From contig NZ_CP019687.1 of NCBI RefSeq assembly GCF_002003265.1, forward strand, positions 2,480,001 to 2,544,000: DNA of 64,000 bases. Reading direction: 5' to 3'. The position numbers and the translations under genes were made by a program. The notes below the pieces were generated by a model. The model was not told the DNA's origin, did not search any database, and saw nothing but the letters and a program-made list of their open reading frames with translations. This DNA comes from Paenibacillus larvae subsp. larvae (GTDB taxonomy: Bacteria; Bacillota; Bacilli; Paenibacillales; NBRC-103111). Positions 44,486 to 53,331 of this stretch are shown piece by piece; position 1 is the first letter of the stretch; each line of letters starts with the position of its first letter.

Positions 44486-44638
44486 ATGAAACAAGTTCAT
44501 TTTGATCAGCTGTTTGACGATGTGTGGAATGAAACATTAGACGAATGCATCCATGCAATTGAAATTCCAACGCGAACTATTCATTATTCACTAGAGACCG
44601 TTCTTGAGCATCTGGAAGCCGGAGAGCAGACTCTTTAG
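44486..44638 (+). CDS. Small acidic protein, 50 residues
   Basis: The ATG at 44486 follows GGGAG and opens a 50-codon frame: MKQVHFDQLFDDVWNETLDE, then CIHAIEIPTRTIHYSLETVL and an acidic end. It is soluble, predicted mostly helical, with one Trp and one Cys. It stands alone between two terminators, so it is likely a real gene. No family is recognised. A role linked to the adjacent quorum-sensing locus is possible but unproven. Confidence 0.45.
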   Translation: MKQVHFDQLFDDVWNETLDECIHAIEIPTRTIHYSLETVLEHLEAGEQTL

Positions 44639-44670
44639 TCTTATCAAAAACAAAAATACCTTTATACAGA

Positions 44671-44706
44671 AAACCTCTGTAACAGAAGCAGGAGGTTTCT
44701 TTTTTT
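44671..44706 (+). terminator. Terminator after the 50-residue gene
   Basis: AAACCTC (44671-44677) pairs with GAGGTTT (44692-44698), followed by CTTTTTTT. Confidence 0.65.
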
Positions 44707-44814
44707 GTGTACACATCTTTTGACTGCCAATTGCAAATGGATGTAAAAATTTGTACAGTTACATTATCAAAACCATCTTGGACCCTATCTTTTGTACGCA
44801 AGGAGGACATTTAC

Positions 44815-45120
44815 ATGGAAACTGTTCAAATGTTTCTGTTCATCGCTATTGTGGTGATGCTGGTCATTTCTGTCTGGTTCAGCCTGAAATACCGCAGGGA
44901 AAAGGACCCGGTAACACGGGGCCTAAATGCGGCACGCATGAATATCGCCATGGGCATCATGCTCATTATTATTTCTATTACCCAGTTGTTTTTCTTTACA
45001 GACTCAATTACCCGCCGCATTTTTGGAACGGTCTGCCTGCTGCTCGGTCTGTTTAACCTGTTTGCAGGCATCCGGAATAACGGTCATTACTCCCGCTTAA
45101 TGTCTAAGAACGATCGATAA
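44815..45120 (+). CDS. ytpI: YtpI-family membrane protein
   Basis: A 101-residue protein with three hydrophobic segments, starting METVQMFLFIAIVVMLVIS, then RMNIAMGIMLIIISITQLFF and GTVCLLLGLFNLFAG. The block YRREKDPVTRGLNAARMNIA is typical of YtpI. AAGGAGG lies before the ATG. It is convergent with and overlaps ytoI by 17 bp, the same neighbours as in B. subtilis. Function unknown. Confidence 0.8.
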   Translation: METVQMFLFIAIVVMLVISVWFSLKYRREKDPVTRGLNAARMNIAMGIMLIIISITQLFFFTDSITRRIFGTVCLLLGLFNLFAGIRNNGHYSRLMSKNDR

Positions 45121-46441
45121 CCTGAGCCGTCAGCATAGCCTTACATACCAGCATCTGCTGATGATGAATGGATACGTCAATCTTTACAAATTTACGGCTA
45201 ACTTCAAGCAGCTGGGGCTTAATGATAATTTCACTCTCAATCTGGACAGGCTTGATGGAGTAGATTGAAATATTATTCATGACCAAGTCCCCGCGTTTCA
45301 CATCCTGAACGGCCCGGAAGGCGGCTTGCGTGATCAGCGTATGAAGAACGCCTTCCGATACCGTTCCAAGATGATTCGTCATTTGCGGGGTTATCACTCC
45401 TTTGTACAAAAGCCCGCCGCTTTCATCCCTGCTTTCCTCAAACCCTGTACAGATCAGATCTTCGAATGTTTCGCCGTGCTGAGGCTGCTTTTGAATATAC
45501 TGCATTGCCTTGAGTACGTCATTACGGCTGATCACTGCAAGCATCTTTCTGTTGGAATCCACTACCGGGAGCAGTTCAATAGCTTCCCAAACCATCGTAT
45601 GAGCCGCCGAAGCTATGGAAGTGCTCGGGTATACGGTTAGCGGGTTACGAGTCATCAGCTTATCAACCGCTTGATCCGGATCAGCCCCCACCATATCCTT
45701 GGATGTGACTACTCCAATTACCCGGTTCCACTCATCCACTACAGGAAAACGGCTGTGTCCGGTCTGTTCCAGCAAGTTCTTCCAATCATCCGGCGTGCTT
45801 GTCGCTTTAAGGGAGTAGACGGGAGTATGAGATGAAATAATATCCTCTACCAGCATGATTTTCTTTTTGATAAGACGGTCATAGATAGCCCTATTAATCA
45901 TGGAAGCTACCGTGAAAGAATCATAACTGCTGGAAATGATCGGAAGGCCCATTTCGTCGGCCAGTTCCTTAATCCCGTCTGTGGTTGTAAACCCTCCTGT
46001 TATAAGGACGCCCGCCCCCTGTTTCAGGGCCAGTCCATGAGCGCCTGTCCGGTTTCCCACAATCAGTAGGCTGCCCGGTTCAATATACCGGACCATGGCA
46101 TCAAGCTCCATCGCCCCAATAACGAATTTGTTCAGCGTTTTTTGCAAGCCGTTTTTGCCTCCGAGCACTTCCCCATCCACGATATTGACAACTTCACCGA
46201 AGGTCAGCTTGTCTATATTTTGGCGCAGTTTCTTTCCTACACGGACGGTTCCGACACGCTCTTTCGTACTGACAAGGCCCAGGTTCTCCGCCTCTTTGAT
46301 CGCCCGATAAGCAGTACCTTCGCTAACTTCCAATTGATCGGCAATTTTGCGAACAGAAATTTTGGTGCCTAGCTTCAAGCTTTCAATATATCGTAAAATC
46401 TGTTCATGTTTAGTCATCGATTGCGTATTGACTTGATCCAT
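45104..46441 (-). CDS. ytoI: YtoI-like regulator: HTH, DRTGG, CBS pair, hot-dog
   Basis: A 445-residue multidomain protein. Order: an N-terminal winged helix-turn-helix (KLGTKISVRKIADQLEVSEG, residues about 15-70), a DRTGG domain (LLIVGNRTGAHGLALKQGAG, about 95-190), two CBS domains (about 195-315, SRFPVVDEWNRVIGVVTSKD and LLPVVDSNRKMLAVISRNDV) and a C-terminal hot-dog thioesterase-like domain. CBS and DRTGG domains bind adenine nucleotides or related ligands, so it probably senses them. It faces ytpI, as in B. subtilis. Target genes are unknown. Confidence 0.85.
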   Translation of the reverse strand: MDQVNTQSMTKHEQILRYIESLKLGTKISVRKIADQLEVSEGTAYRAIKEAENLGLVSTKERVGTVRVGKKLRQNIDKLTFGEVVNIVDGEVLGGKNGLQKTLNKFVIGAMELDAMVRYIEPGSLLIVGNRTGAHGLALKQGAGVLITGGFTTTDGIKELADEMGLPIISSSYDSFTVASMINRAIYDRLIKKKIMLVEDIISSHTPVYSLKATSTPDDWKNLLEQTGHSRFPVVDEWNRVIGVVTSKDMVGADPDQAVDKLMTRNPLTVYPSTSIASAAHTMVWEAIELLPVVDSNRKMLAVISRNDVLKAMQYIQKQPQHGETFEDLICTGFEESRDESGGLLYKGVITPQMTNHLGTVSEGVLHTLITQAAFRAVQDVKRGDLVMNNISIYSIKPVQIESEIIIKPQLLEVSRKFVKIDVSIHHQQMLVCKAMLTAQVIDRS

Positions 46442-46595
46442 CTGTTACACCCCAATTTCCCAAACTGTAACACTTTATTAAATTATATTGCCAGAAACGA
46501 AAAATAACAAACAAACGGAAACGGCCGCCATCCTTAAATAGACTGGCGACCGTTTCAACAAAACGTTCCGAATGATTGATGCATATTCCCATTCC

Positions 46596-46904
46596 TTATT
46601 TGCGAAGTTGAAGAATTTTGCGTCTCCCCTGTAGCGTTTGTTCCGTCTGCCACTTCTTCATTCGCTGCACACGGTTCATCTGTTGTCTTCTCTCCTCATC
46701 CACCCCAAGCAGTTCATGAAGATGTGCCGCCACCACAAACAGGGCGAAACATACCCACACCACTCCGAAAAGGGTCGGCAGTGTAAAACCCTCTCCAAGA
46801 TTGAGTTTCGGCAATGCGTAGATCAGCATCCCGACAGCCAGACTCATGTAAATTACATTTTTTAGCCCCTTCAAGTCTTTCACGCCCCCTCTTAAAGAAC
46901 TCAT
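46596..46904 (-). CDS. Small membrane protein, about 100 residues
   Basis: Two hydrophobic helices (NVIYMSLAVGMLIYALP and LPTLFGVVWVCFALFVVAAHL) are followed by a strongly basic, Gln/Arg-rich cytoplasmic tail (QQMNRVQRMKKWQTEQTLQG). The start is uncertain: ATG at 46904 lacks a ribosome-binding site, while a TTG at 46874 has AGAGGGGG ten bases upstream. I do not recognise a family. Confidence 0.5.
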   Translation of the reverse strand: MSSLRGGVKDLKGLKNVIYMSLAVGMLIYALPKLNLGEGFTLPTLFGVVWVCFALFVVAAHLHELLGVDEERRQQMNRVQRMKKWQTEQTLQGRRKILQLRK

Positions 46905-47001
46905 ATTTGTTTTTATTCTATGAACAAACTAGGACAAATATGATGATTGTCATTGAGAGACTGTCATAATAATGGAGAGGAAATGTTCAGTCTGATCAGA
47001 C

Positions 47002-47244
47002 TTACCTGAGCATATCGACAAAAATACTCATCATGGCAATGATCACCATAGCGCTTAATCCGAATATTCCGAACCATTTCAGAGTCTCGGGCATAAATTG
47101 CAAAGATTTTTTCGTTCTTCGCTCTTCGAATTTCTGAAGCTCCAACCATTCCTCTTCCAAAGACCTCAGACGCTGCTTACTGCTCCGATAAGTCGGTTTC
47201 GCTTCGGACCTTGAGATACGAAAAGAAGAATGCAAGGTTTTCAT
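47002..47244 (-). CDS. Small C-terminally anchored membrane protein, 80 residues
   Basis: An 80-residue protein with a long basic and acidic N-terminal part (SKQRLRSLEEEWLELQKFEE, likely coiled coil) and one C-terminal helix (WFGIFGLSAMVIIAMMSIFV). AAGGAG lies before the ATG. It is divergent from the SgrR-like regulator. No family is recognised. Confidence 0.5.
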   Translation of the reverse strand: MKTLHSSFRISRSEAKPTYRSSKQRLRSLEEEWLELQKFEERRTKKSLQFMPETLKWFGIFGLSAMVIIAMMSIFVDMLR

Positions 47245-47450
47245 AATAACGCTCCTTCGATTAACTTCTATTGGCTTAAAAAGGAAATATTTCCTAAATA
47301 CATTATAGGGATTCTTCTTGGAGATTGCAAATTATCCTTTTCCAATTTTCTATAATCTTCCATTATTTGTCTAAATACTCTTACCATAGATAAAAAAAAC
47401 GATTATAATAGAATTTACATATTTCCCCTTTTAGAGAAAGGTACATTCAT

Positions 47451-49262
47451 ATGCAGATTACTTATCATTATTTGCGTTTGCGGAGTTCGTATGAACATGT
47501 GCCCGATAAAGTCCCACACCGAGTCACTCTTGATCAGATAGCAGGAGTCCTGTTCTGCACGGAACGGAACGTGAAGCTGCTGCTGAAAAAAATGGCGGCT
47601 CACGGATGGATTGAGTGGAAACCGGGACGGGGCAGGGGGCATGCCTCAGAAATTACGTTTCTTATTGCCGCTGAAGATGTACTTGCCAAGGAAGCGGCCG
47701 ATATGGCAGGCAGAGGGGACTTTACGTCCGCCATGGAGCTGATCCAGCAATTCGGCGAACAATATGCACCAAGGAAACCGTTTCTTGAATGGCTGTTCAG
47801 CCAATTTGGCATCAAGAGCATCGAACAGGAGAAAAGCCGACTGGATACGCTTCGTTTTCCCTTATTTGGGCTTATTCATACCCTGGACCCTGCTTATGCC
47901 GTTTACGGAAAAGAATGTAATATTTTGCAGCATTTATTCAATACGTTGGTCCGGTACAATGAAAAAAGCAGAAAGCTTGAACCAGAGCTGGCTCATCATT
48001 GGGAATCCGATGGGCAACAGAAGATTTGGACATTCTATTTGCGCAAAGGAATCTACTTTCATCATGGCCGTGAGATGACAGCGGGCGATATCAAATATAC
48101 TTTTGACCGTCTTAAACATCCAAAAGTCGCATCTTACCATAGCTGGTTGACAGAAGAGATAGAGGATATTTTGATTACAGGACCTACTACTATCCAATTT
48201 CAGCTGAAAGAGCCCAATTGTCTATTCGACCATTTTCTGTCTTACCGGGCTGCCTCCATTGTGCCGGAGGAAGTGGTCCGGGGACAAGGAGACGACTTTG
48301 CCCGCCACCCTGTAGGGACGGGACCTTTTCAGATAGAATTGCACAATGAGTCTGCTTGCAAACTCAAGGTTTTTGAAAATTATTATGCGGAGAGGGCCCA
48401 CCTGGATCGAATTGAAATCTGGTTTCTTCCTCTCAATCTTCCGGTTTCTCATCCTCCCTCATTTTGGGGGCATCTGATTATTTATGAAGGAAAGCAAGCT
48501 CAAAGCAGTCTGATGGAGCAAAACGAGACCGGTAATTGGCGCAGTACCAAAAAGATACTGTACGACGGATGCAGTCTTCTTGTGTTCAATCTGGGCAAAC
48601 AGGGGCCCCAGCAGCATCCCCTTTTTCGAAAAGCGATGCATTCTCTTCTTGACCGTGACCTTATGGTGAAAGAGCTTGCCGGCAACAGAGTAAGTGCCGC
48701 TTCAGGCTTCAGTCCGGAACTTGGCTGCGGGCAGAAATTCCCGCCGCCGGACCCGATACAAATCTGCCGCCTCCTGGAGGAATCCGGCTATCAGGGAGAG
48801 CCCTTGCACCTTCATACGTTATCTCACCACGAGGAGGATGCCGAATGGATTAAACGGCGGTGCGAGTTTTTTGGGATTCAGGTTGAACTAAAGTTTGCTT
48901 CAATTGAGGATATGCTGAATCCCTCCTCCTATATACAGGCCGATATGGTTTTGTATCAGATTGTGCTGGATTCCTACCTTTCCATGATGGAAATCTTCCG
49001 GCAGTCCAATGGATATGTCCGCTCTTTCATGGACGCTGCGCTGCTCAAACAAGTGGATCAAATCCTGCAGCATCTGATTCAGGAAAAGGATGAGAATGCC
49101 CGCCTGCAAAAGATGCGAGAATTGCAGAGCATCGTTACACAGGAGCATGCAATTCTGCTGCTTCTTCATAAGTCGTTTCATGTAGCCTTTCATCCATCCG
49201 TGCAGGGCGTTTCTGTAAACCGATACGGGTGGGTCGATTTTAACAAGCTTTTTTTAACGTAA
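47451..49262 (+). CDS. SgrR-like regulator with solute-binding domain
   Basis: A 603-residue intracellular protein with an N-terminal winged helix-turn-helix (about residues 1-110; TLDQIAGVLFCTERNVKLLL) fused to a family-5 periplasmic-binding-like domain (from about 145: GLIHTLDPAYAVYGKECNIL, FHHGREMTAGDIKYTFDRLK, HPVGTGPFQIE). There is no signal peptide. This is the SgrR/YbaE-type plan, where the binding domain senses a small solute and the HTH controls nearby transporters. None is adjacent here. Confidence 0.83.
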   Translation: MQITYHYLRLRSSYEHVPDKVPHRVTLDQIAGVLFCTERNVKLLLKKMAAHGWIEWKPGRGRGHASEITFLIAAEDVLAKEAADMAGRGDFTSAMELIQQFGEQYAPRKPFLEWLFSQFGIKSIEQEKSRLDTLRFPLFGLIHTLDPAYAVYGKECNILQHLFNTLVRYNEKSRKLEPELAHHWESDGQQKIWTFYLRKGIYFHHGREMTAGDIKYTFDRLKHPKVASYHSWLTEEIEDILITGPTTIQFQLKEPNCLFDHFLSYRAASIVPEEVVRGQGDDFARHPVGTGPFQIELHNESACKLKVFENYYAERAHLDRIEIWFLPLNLPVSHPPSFWGHLIIYEGKQAQSSLMEQNETGNWRSTKKILYDGCSLLVFNLGKQGPQQHPLFRKAMHSLLDRDLMVKELAGNRVSAASGFSPELGCGQKFPPPDPIQICRLLEESGYQGEPLHLHTLSHHEEDAEWIKRRCEFFGIQVELKFASIEDMLNPSSYIQADMVLYQIVLDSYLSMMEIFRQSNGYVRSFMDAALLKQVDQILQHLIQEKDENARLQKMRELQSIVTQEHAILLLLHKSFHVAFHPSVQGVSVNRYGWVDFNKLFLT

Positions 49263-49367
49263 TACACCAGAAGTCTCCTTCCTCTATAGGTGGGAGATAA
49301 ATGGTGTTTTCTTTTATCAAAACATACGTTTTGTTATATAATGGAATAGAAATGAGGTGATTCATTA

Positions 49368-49533
49368 TGGCAAACAAATCATATAAGTTCCGTTTTTACC
49401 CAACACAAGAACAAGAACAACTCCTGGCGAAAACTTTCGGCTGCGTTCTTATCTACAACAAAATGCTAGCTGAACGAAAGGAAACGTATGAGAAATTCAA
49501 GGATGATAAAAGGGTTTCTTTTCTTTCACAATA
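49368..49533 (+). pseudogene. TnpB N-terminal fragment
   Basis: Behind an AGGTGA ribosome-binding site, MANKSYKFRFYPTQEQEQLL and KTFGCVLIYNKMLAERKETY match the start of IS605-family TnpB, and the frame stops after about 53 codons. The rest is deleted. It is a third trace of this element type in the window (others near 6.7 and 34 kb). Confidence 0.7.
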
Positions 49534-49646
49534 ATGGCCGGGTTTGTTGTAACCCCCTGAATGGGAAGAAACCCGCACAATCTCTTGATGTCTTGAATAT
49601 TAGCAGAATCTATTAATATCTCCATATCTTATCCGCTCCATGTTTA

Positions 49647-49940
49647 TTAATGCATGACTTGTCCGTCTGTCACGTTAACAGATTGCCCTGTCATATAAAA
49701 AGCCTGGTCTGAGGAATAGAAAACAACCGCATTGGCTACATCTTCATAGTGGCATCCTCTTTTGAGAGGAACTTTATCTTTGTATACCTGAACAACCTCA
49801 TCTTCCCGGATGCCCAGTTTCTTCGCATATTGTGGAATCAGACTTTGGAACATAGGAGACTCCAGCAGGTTTCCTACCATAATCATATTTACACGGATTC
49901 CATAATCAGCCAGAATGTTGATAATGCGCCTTGGATTCAA
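49647..49940 (-). pseudogene. SDR-family dehydrogenase, C-terminal remnant
   Basis: The frame reads IRVNMIMVGNLLESPMFQSL, then DKVPLKRGCHYEDVANAVVF and YMTGQSVNVTDGQVMH to a stop. This is the C-terminus of a short-chain dehydrogenase close to sorbitol-6-phosphate 2-dehydrogenases. The Rossmann start and the Ser/Tyr/Lys catalytic residues are missing; the sequence switches abruptly near 49940 to an unrelated membrane gene on the other strand. Confidence 0.7.
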
Positions 49941-50240
49941 TTATCTGAGCAGTTGGTTTCTCTTTATTCCGATCACCTTCACTCCATTCAGGTATTTTTG
50001 TTTTCAGAAGGGTCTGCTTTTCTTCAAGCTCAGAAGTTGATAGGTTCACCCGCTGCAACGACGCTGCTCGTGGCAGGTGTATTAGGATTACTTATCATGA
50101 TTCCTATTATCGCTCTGTTTATTGGTTTTTTAATATTTCCGTTGATTCAGATCTATTTGTTTCCGCTTATTACGAAATTCAACTTTATCCATGAGTATGA
50201 AATCGGGACGACAGAAGAAGAAACAGGCATCTCTTTTTGA
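49941..50240 (+). pseudogene. Membrane protein fragment of transporter operon
   Basis: This is an open frame without a start codon at its left edge, where it meets the SDR scrap. It encodes about 99 residues: a helical stretch (LHSIQVFLFSEGSAFLQAQK), two strong membrane helices (TLLVAGVLGLLIMIPIIALF and GFLIFPLIQIYLFPLI) and an acidic end EIGTTEEETGISF before TGA. The 5' part has been cut away. The next membrane frame follows in phase directly after this stop. Family unknown. Confidence 0.4.
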
Positions 50241-50678
50241 ATTGTTTATTTAGACATTTTATCCAATGAGACGTTATCTATTGAAAAGCAGATAGCGACT
50301 TTTGTCTTTATCTTTCTTTTGGCCATTCCGTTATATTTTATATTGAATTTTTTGAGTACAGTCTTGACTTCGATTTTTATGTGTTTTTTTAATAAGCATT
50401 TTGTTTTTCGTAAAATGTACCTTGTCATCCTTGTCTATAATGCTTTTATCCTACTAGTGAATAGTATTGCTCTATTTTGCGTCATAACGTTAAATTTAGA
50501 CCACTATTTTGTTATAACGCAATTGCTTTCTTTCTCAGTTAGTACATATTTTTTACGCCTTCTTTATCATGGAATTGTTCATTATGCGGAGGGGTCTGAA
50601 AAGGGAGCTTTGGCGGTTACTCTTTTGTATTTGCTAGTAACTGGTATGTTTGTCATTGGAGGATTCCTTAATGGTTAA
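50241..50678 (+). CDS. Polytopic membrane protein of transporter operon
   Basis: About 145 residues, in the same frame as the upstream fragment but after its TGA, with no clear start codon until ATG 50319. It has four to five hydrophobic helices (ATFVFIFLLAIPLYFIL, YLVILVYNAFILLVNSIALF, LAVTLLYLLVTGMFVIGG). It overlaps the ATPase start by 8 bp, so it is probably the permease-like partner. Either a stop codon has split a larger gene, or the real start is non-standard (ATT at 50241). Confidence 0.4.
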   Translation: MVYLDILSNETLSIEKQIATFVFIFLLAIPLYFILNFLSTVLTSIFMCFFNKHFVFRKMYLVILVYNAFILLVNSIALFCVITLNLDHYFVITQLLSFSVSTYFLRLLYHGIVHYAEGSEKGALAVTLLYLLVTGMFVIGGFLNG

Positions 50679-51339
50679 ATTGCAAGTCTCTCAATTATCA
50701 TTTCAATATGAACAAACCGATGAAAGCGGATCGCTGCTCAAGGATATTAACTTTGATTTAAAACAGGGTGACCGGGCATGTATTCTCGGCAAAAATGGGA
50801 GCGGTAAATCGACGCTACTGAAGCTCATTTCCGGGCTGATTCCTTCAACATCAAATGCCATTTTGTTAAATGACCATGTTCATCCAGGAACGAACCGCTT
50901 TAAGAAAATAGTTGCATATATCCCTGATAAACCGCTTGTATACGATGCACTGACGGGTCTTGAACATAAGGAATTAATTCGATCTCTGTGGAGGCTTCGG
51001 AAAGAAGGGAGAGCATTATATGAAGAAAAATTTCAAGATCTTTGCCGCTTTTTTGACTTGACACATGCACTTGAAATGCCTGTGAAACATTACTCTCTAG
51101 GTATGAAGTATAAGCTGTTTTTAAATTGCATGCTTGCGAGGTCGCCAGAGTTTATCATTCTTGATGAGCCATTTACTTCGCTTGATGAAACATCACAAAA
51201 ACAATCGATTTCCATGTTGACAAGTACCTTTTCCGAAAAATGTGTACTGTTTACCAGCCATCAACGCTATCTGTATACTGAACTGGGCAACCGTTTTTTT
51301 CAGCTTGACGATGGGAATCTAAAGGAGATTGAGCTTTGA
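50671..51339 (+). CDS. ABC transporter ATP-binding protein (peptide export/immunity type)
   Basis: A 222-residue ATPase beginning MVKLQVSQLSFQYE behind GGAGG. Walker A GKNGSGKST, Q-loop-region AYIPDKPLVYDALTG, the signature YSLGMKYKLF, Walker B FIILDEPFTSLDE and the switch His in FTSHQR are intact. Its small size and operon, flanked by a membrane protein and a 56-residue two-helix protein, resemble ATPases of bacteriocin self-protection systems. The substrate is unknown. Confidence 0.8.
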   Translation: MVKLQVSQLSFQYEQTDESGSLLKDINFDLKQGDRACILGKNGSGKSTLLKLISGLIPSTSNAILLNDHVHPGTNRFKKIVAYIPDKPLVYDALTGLEHKELIRSLWRLRKEGRALYEEKFQDLCRFFDLTHALEMPVKHYSLGMKYKLFLNCMLARSPEFIILDEPFTSLDETSQKQSISMLTSTFSEKCVLFTSHQRYLYTELGNRFFQLDDGNLKEIEL

Positions 51340-51509
51340 TGAAAACTTATTCAATCGTTGTAATTGCCATTAGCCTGATTGCCATTATGGTTGTTTTCGT
51401 TTTGAAGTTAATTGGGGCTCTTATTGGTAAAATTATTCTTGCAGTCGCCGTAGCCTTCTTGATTACTTCATTATTCCGATTGATCAGTCTATCAAAAAGA
51501 AAGCATTAG
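51339..51509 (+). CDS. 56-residue cationic two-helix protein, possible immunity protein
   Basis: ATG overlaps the ATPase stop (TGATG) and has AAAGGAG upstream. The product has two hydrophobic helices (SIVVIAISLIAIMVVFVL and IILAVAVAFLITSLF) and a basic tail (SLSKRKH). Size, charge and position after an ABC ATPase match the small immunity proteins of circular-bacteriocin clusters, such as the 56-residue type of AS-48. This is an inference from architecture only. Confidence 0.5.
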   Translation: MKTYSIVVIAISLIAIMVVFVLKLIGALIGKIILAVAVAFLITSLFRLISLSKRKH

Positions 51510-51516
51510 CTGGTGA

Positions 51517-51564
51517 AGTGCCCCTCTTATCATTCATCGGTTTACTTAGGGGAAGCTCTTTTTA
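51517..51564 (+). terminator. Terminator after the small immunity-like gene
   Basis: GCCCCT near 51520 pairs with AGGGG near 51548, followed by a T-rich stretch (CTCTTTTTAT). A weak, imperfect stem. Confidence 0.35.
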
Positions 51565-51744
51565 TATATGGATTCATGTCTCCATTGGGGATGAATTGAG
51601 GACGGAATCTACCCGGATTGTCAATATTCACTAGGATACGAACAGATAAGAAAAACCCTATAAAAACCCCCACTACAATGTCTGTGGAGGTTGGGCAATG
51701 TGTTCCTTCTAGTGATCACAAGACGTTTTGCTTACTTCCCATTC

Positions 51745-52740
51745 TTACTTCTGCAAATTCACCAGTACCCGGCCGCGGATCCTGGAAGCAAGTATATCTT
51801 CCAGTGCTTGCGGCAATTCCTTCAGTCCAACCTCCCGGTTAACCATGCTTTCCAGGCCCGCAGGCTTCCAATCACCGGCGAGCCGCTGCCACACGCGCTC
51901 GCGGACCGGCATCGGACAGTATACCGAATCGATGCCCAGCAGATTTACGCCGCGAAGAATGAACGGGAATACCGACGTACTTACTCCGTTTCCCGCGGCC
52001 ATTCCGCTTAGCGCAACAGAACCGCCGTACTTGACCGTGCTGAGCAGGTACGGCGTCACCTTGCCGCCGACCGGGTCCACAGCGGCGGCCCAAAGCTGCT
52101 TCCGCAGCGGCTTCTCATCCGCTGCAGTGAAGGCTTCGCGTGGCAGTACCTGCGCCGCGCCCAGGCTGAGCAGATACTCATGCTCAGCTTTTTTGCCCGT
52201 GCTGGCGTGGACCTCGTAACCGAGTCCTGCCAGCATGGATACGGCGTGGCTGCCCACGCCGCCTGTAGCCCCTGCTACGGCTACAAGACCCTGGCCGGGG
52301 TGCAGCCCGTTATCTTCCAGCCGCTGTACCGACAGCGCTGCTGTAAATCCCGCCGTGCCGAGGATCATGGCTTCCCTCATAGTCAGCCCCTTCGGCAGCG
52401 GTACCACATAGTCAGCCGGAATACAGGCTATCTCACTGTAACCTCCGTATCGGCCTGTCCCGATATCATAGCTTGTTGCGATTACCTCATCGCCGGGATG
52501 AAACCGGCTATCCTTCGAGGAGAGGACTGTGCCTGCCAGATCGATGCCGGGTACGATCGGATAACGGCTGACTACCCGGCCATTGGCCGAGGAGGCCAGA
52601 CCATCTTTATAGTTCACTGAAGAATAATCAACGCGGATTAGTATTTCCCCCTCCGGCAGGTCTTCCTGCCCGAGCTTCTTCAAAGACAGTTTCACATTCT
52701 CCCCTTCCTTATAAGCCACTAAAGCATGAAAAAATTCCAT
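51745..52740 (-). CDS. Quinone oxidoreductase, YhdH/AcuI family
   Basis: A 331-residue MDR-superfamily enzyme, NADPH dependent and zinc-free. It has YSSVNYKDGLASSANGRVV, the early PGIDLAGTV, the nucleotide motif VAVAGATGGVGSHAVSML, and the C-terminal LLGIDSVYCPMPVRERVW. YhdH/AcuI proteins reduce acrylyl-CoA or quinone-like electrophiles. The coding part from about 51770 to 52350 is noticeably GC-richer than flanking DNA. No ribosome-binding site conflict; the ATG at 52740 follows GGGAGG. Confidence 0.85.
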   Translation of the reverse strand: MEFFHALVAYKEGENVKLSLKKLGQEDLPEGEILIRVDYSSVNYKDGLASSANGRVVSRYPIVPGIDLAGTVLSSKDSRFHPGDEVIATSYDIGTGRYGGYSEIACIPADYVVPLPKGLTMREAMILGTAGFTAALSVQRLEDNGLHPGQGLVAVAGATGGVGSHAVSMLAGLGYEVHASTGKKAEHEYLLSLGAAQVLPREAFTAADEKPLRKQLWAAAVDPVGGKVTPYLLSTVKYGGSVALSGMAAGNGVSTSVFPFILRGVNLLGIDSVYCPMPVRERVWQRLAGDWKPAGLESMVNREVGLKELPQALEDILASRIRGRVLVNLQK

Positions 52741-52858
52741 ACATTTTTTCCTCCCTTTCCAGACCGTTAAAATGAAAGACCTTCTATCTATTATCAGTGC
52801 AGGTTCTGCTTACCATCATTACCTTCTTGCACTCATCTCATATCAACAATCTAAATAC

Positions 52859-52899
52859 AAAACCCCATAGGAAGCTCCCTGTTAATATCGTAGGGGTTT
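52859..52899 (-). terminator. Terminator after yheA
   Basis: AAAACCCC (52859-52866) pairs with GGGGTTT (52893-52899); TTTTGTATTT follows on the minus strand. Confidence 0.65.
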
Positions 52900-52923
52900 C
52901 CTGCGGGCTCTCACATCCCGGTT

Positions 52924-53283
52924 TTATTGTTCGTCAGCAGCCTTAGAATCACGGATTAATTCCTCTACAGGACCAAAGGTGATCCTCTGAATGTCATCCA
53001 TCAATACGGTAAACCCCTGTTCTGCCGCAAAATAACGGCTGATGGCCGGATTCATGTTCAGCACTTCATATAACTTCTCTATCTTATCTGCTTCTTCCTG
53101 ATTCATTTCTTCCCCGGAAAACATTTTCGTTTGCAGTTCAAACTGGCGCTGTCTGAAATCGCTCAGCATCCGTTTTGTATCCGGGTCGGCATCGGTTTCT
53201 TCCTTGCACCTTTTATATTCCCTGAATTCCTGACTTTCCTGGATGGCCCTTGCCAGTTCATGGGCTTTATCATGCACATTCAT
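52924..53283 (-). CDS. yheA: YlbF/YheA-family protein
   Basis: A 119-residue all-helical protein: NVHDKAHELARAIQESQEFR, a central DPDTKRMLSDFRQRQFELQT and a C-terminal helix. It belongs to the YlbF/YmcA/YheA group of small helical proteins. It sits 48 bp after yheB, the same pair as in B. subtilis next to yheC/yheD. YheA's function is unknown; the related YlbF/YmcA act in RNA maturation and development. Confidence 0.8.
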   Translation of the reverse strand: MNVHDKAHELARAIQESQEFREYKRCKEETDADPDTKRMLSDFRQRQFELQTKMFSGEEMNQEEADKIEKLYEVLNMNPAISRYFAAEQGFTVLMDDIQRITFGPVEELIRDSKAADEQ

Positions 53284-53331
53284 TCTGCTTTTCTCCCTTC
53301 CGTGTGGCTCGTTGTATAGGTTTATTCTATC

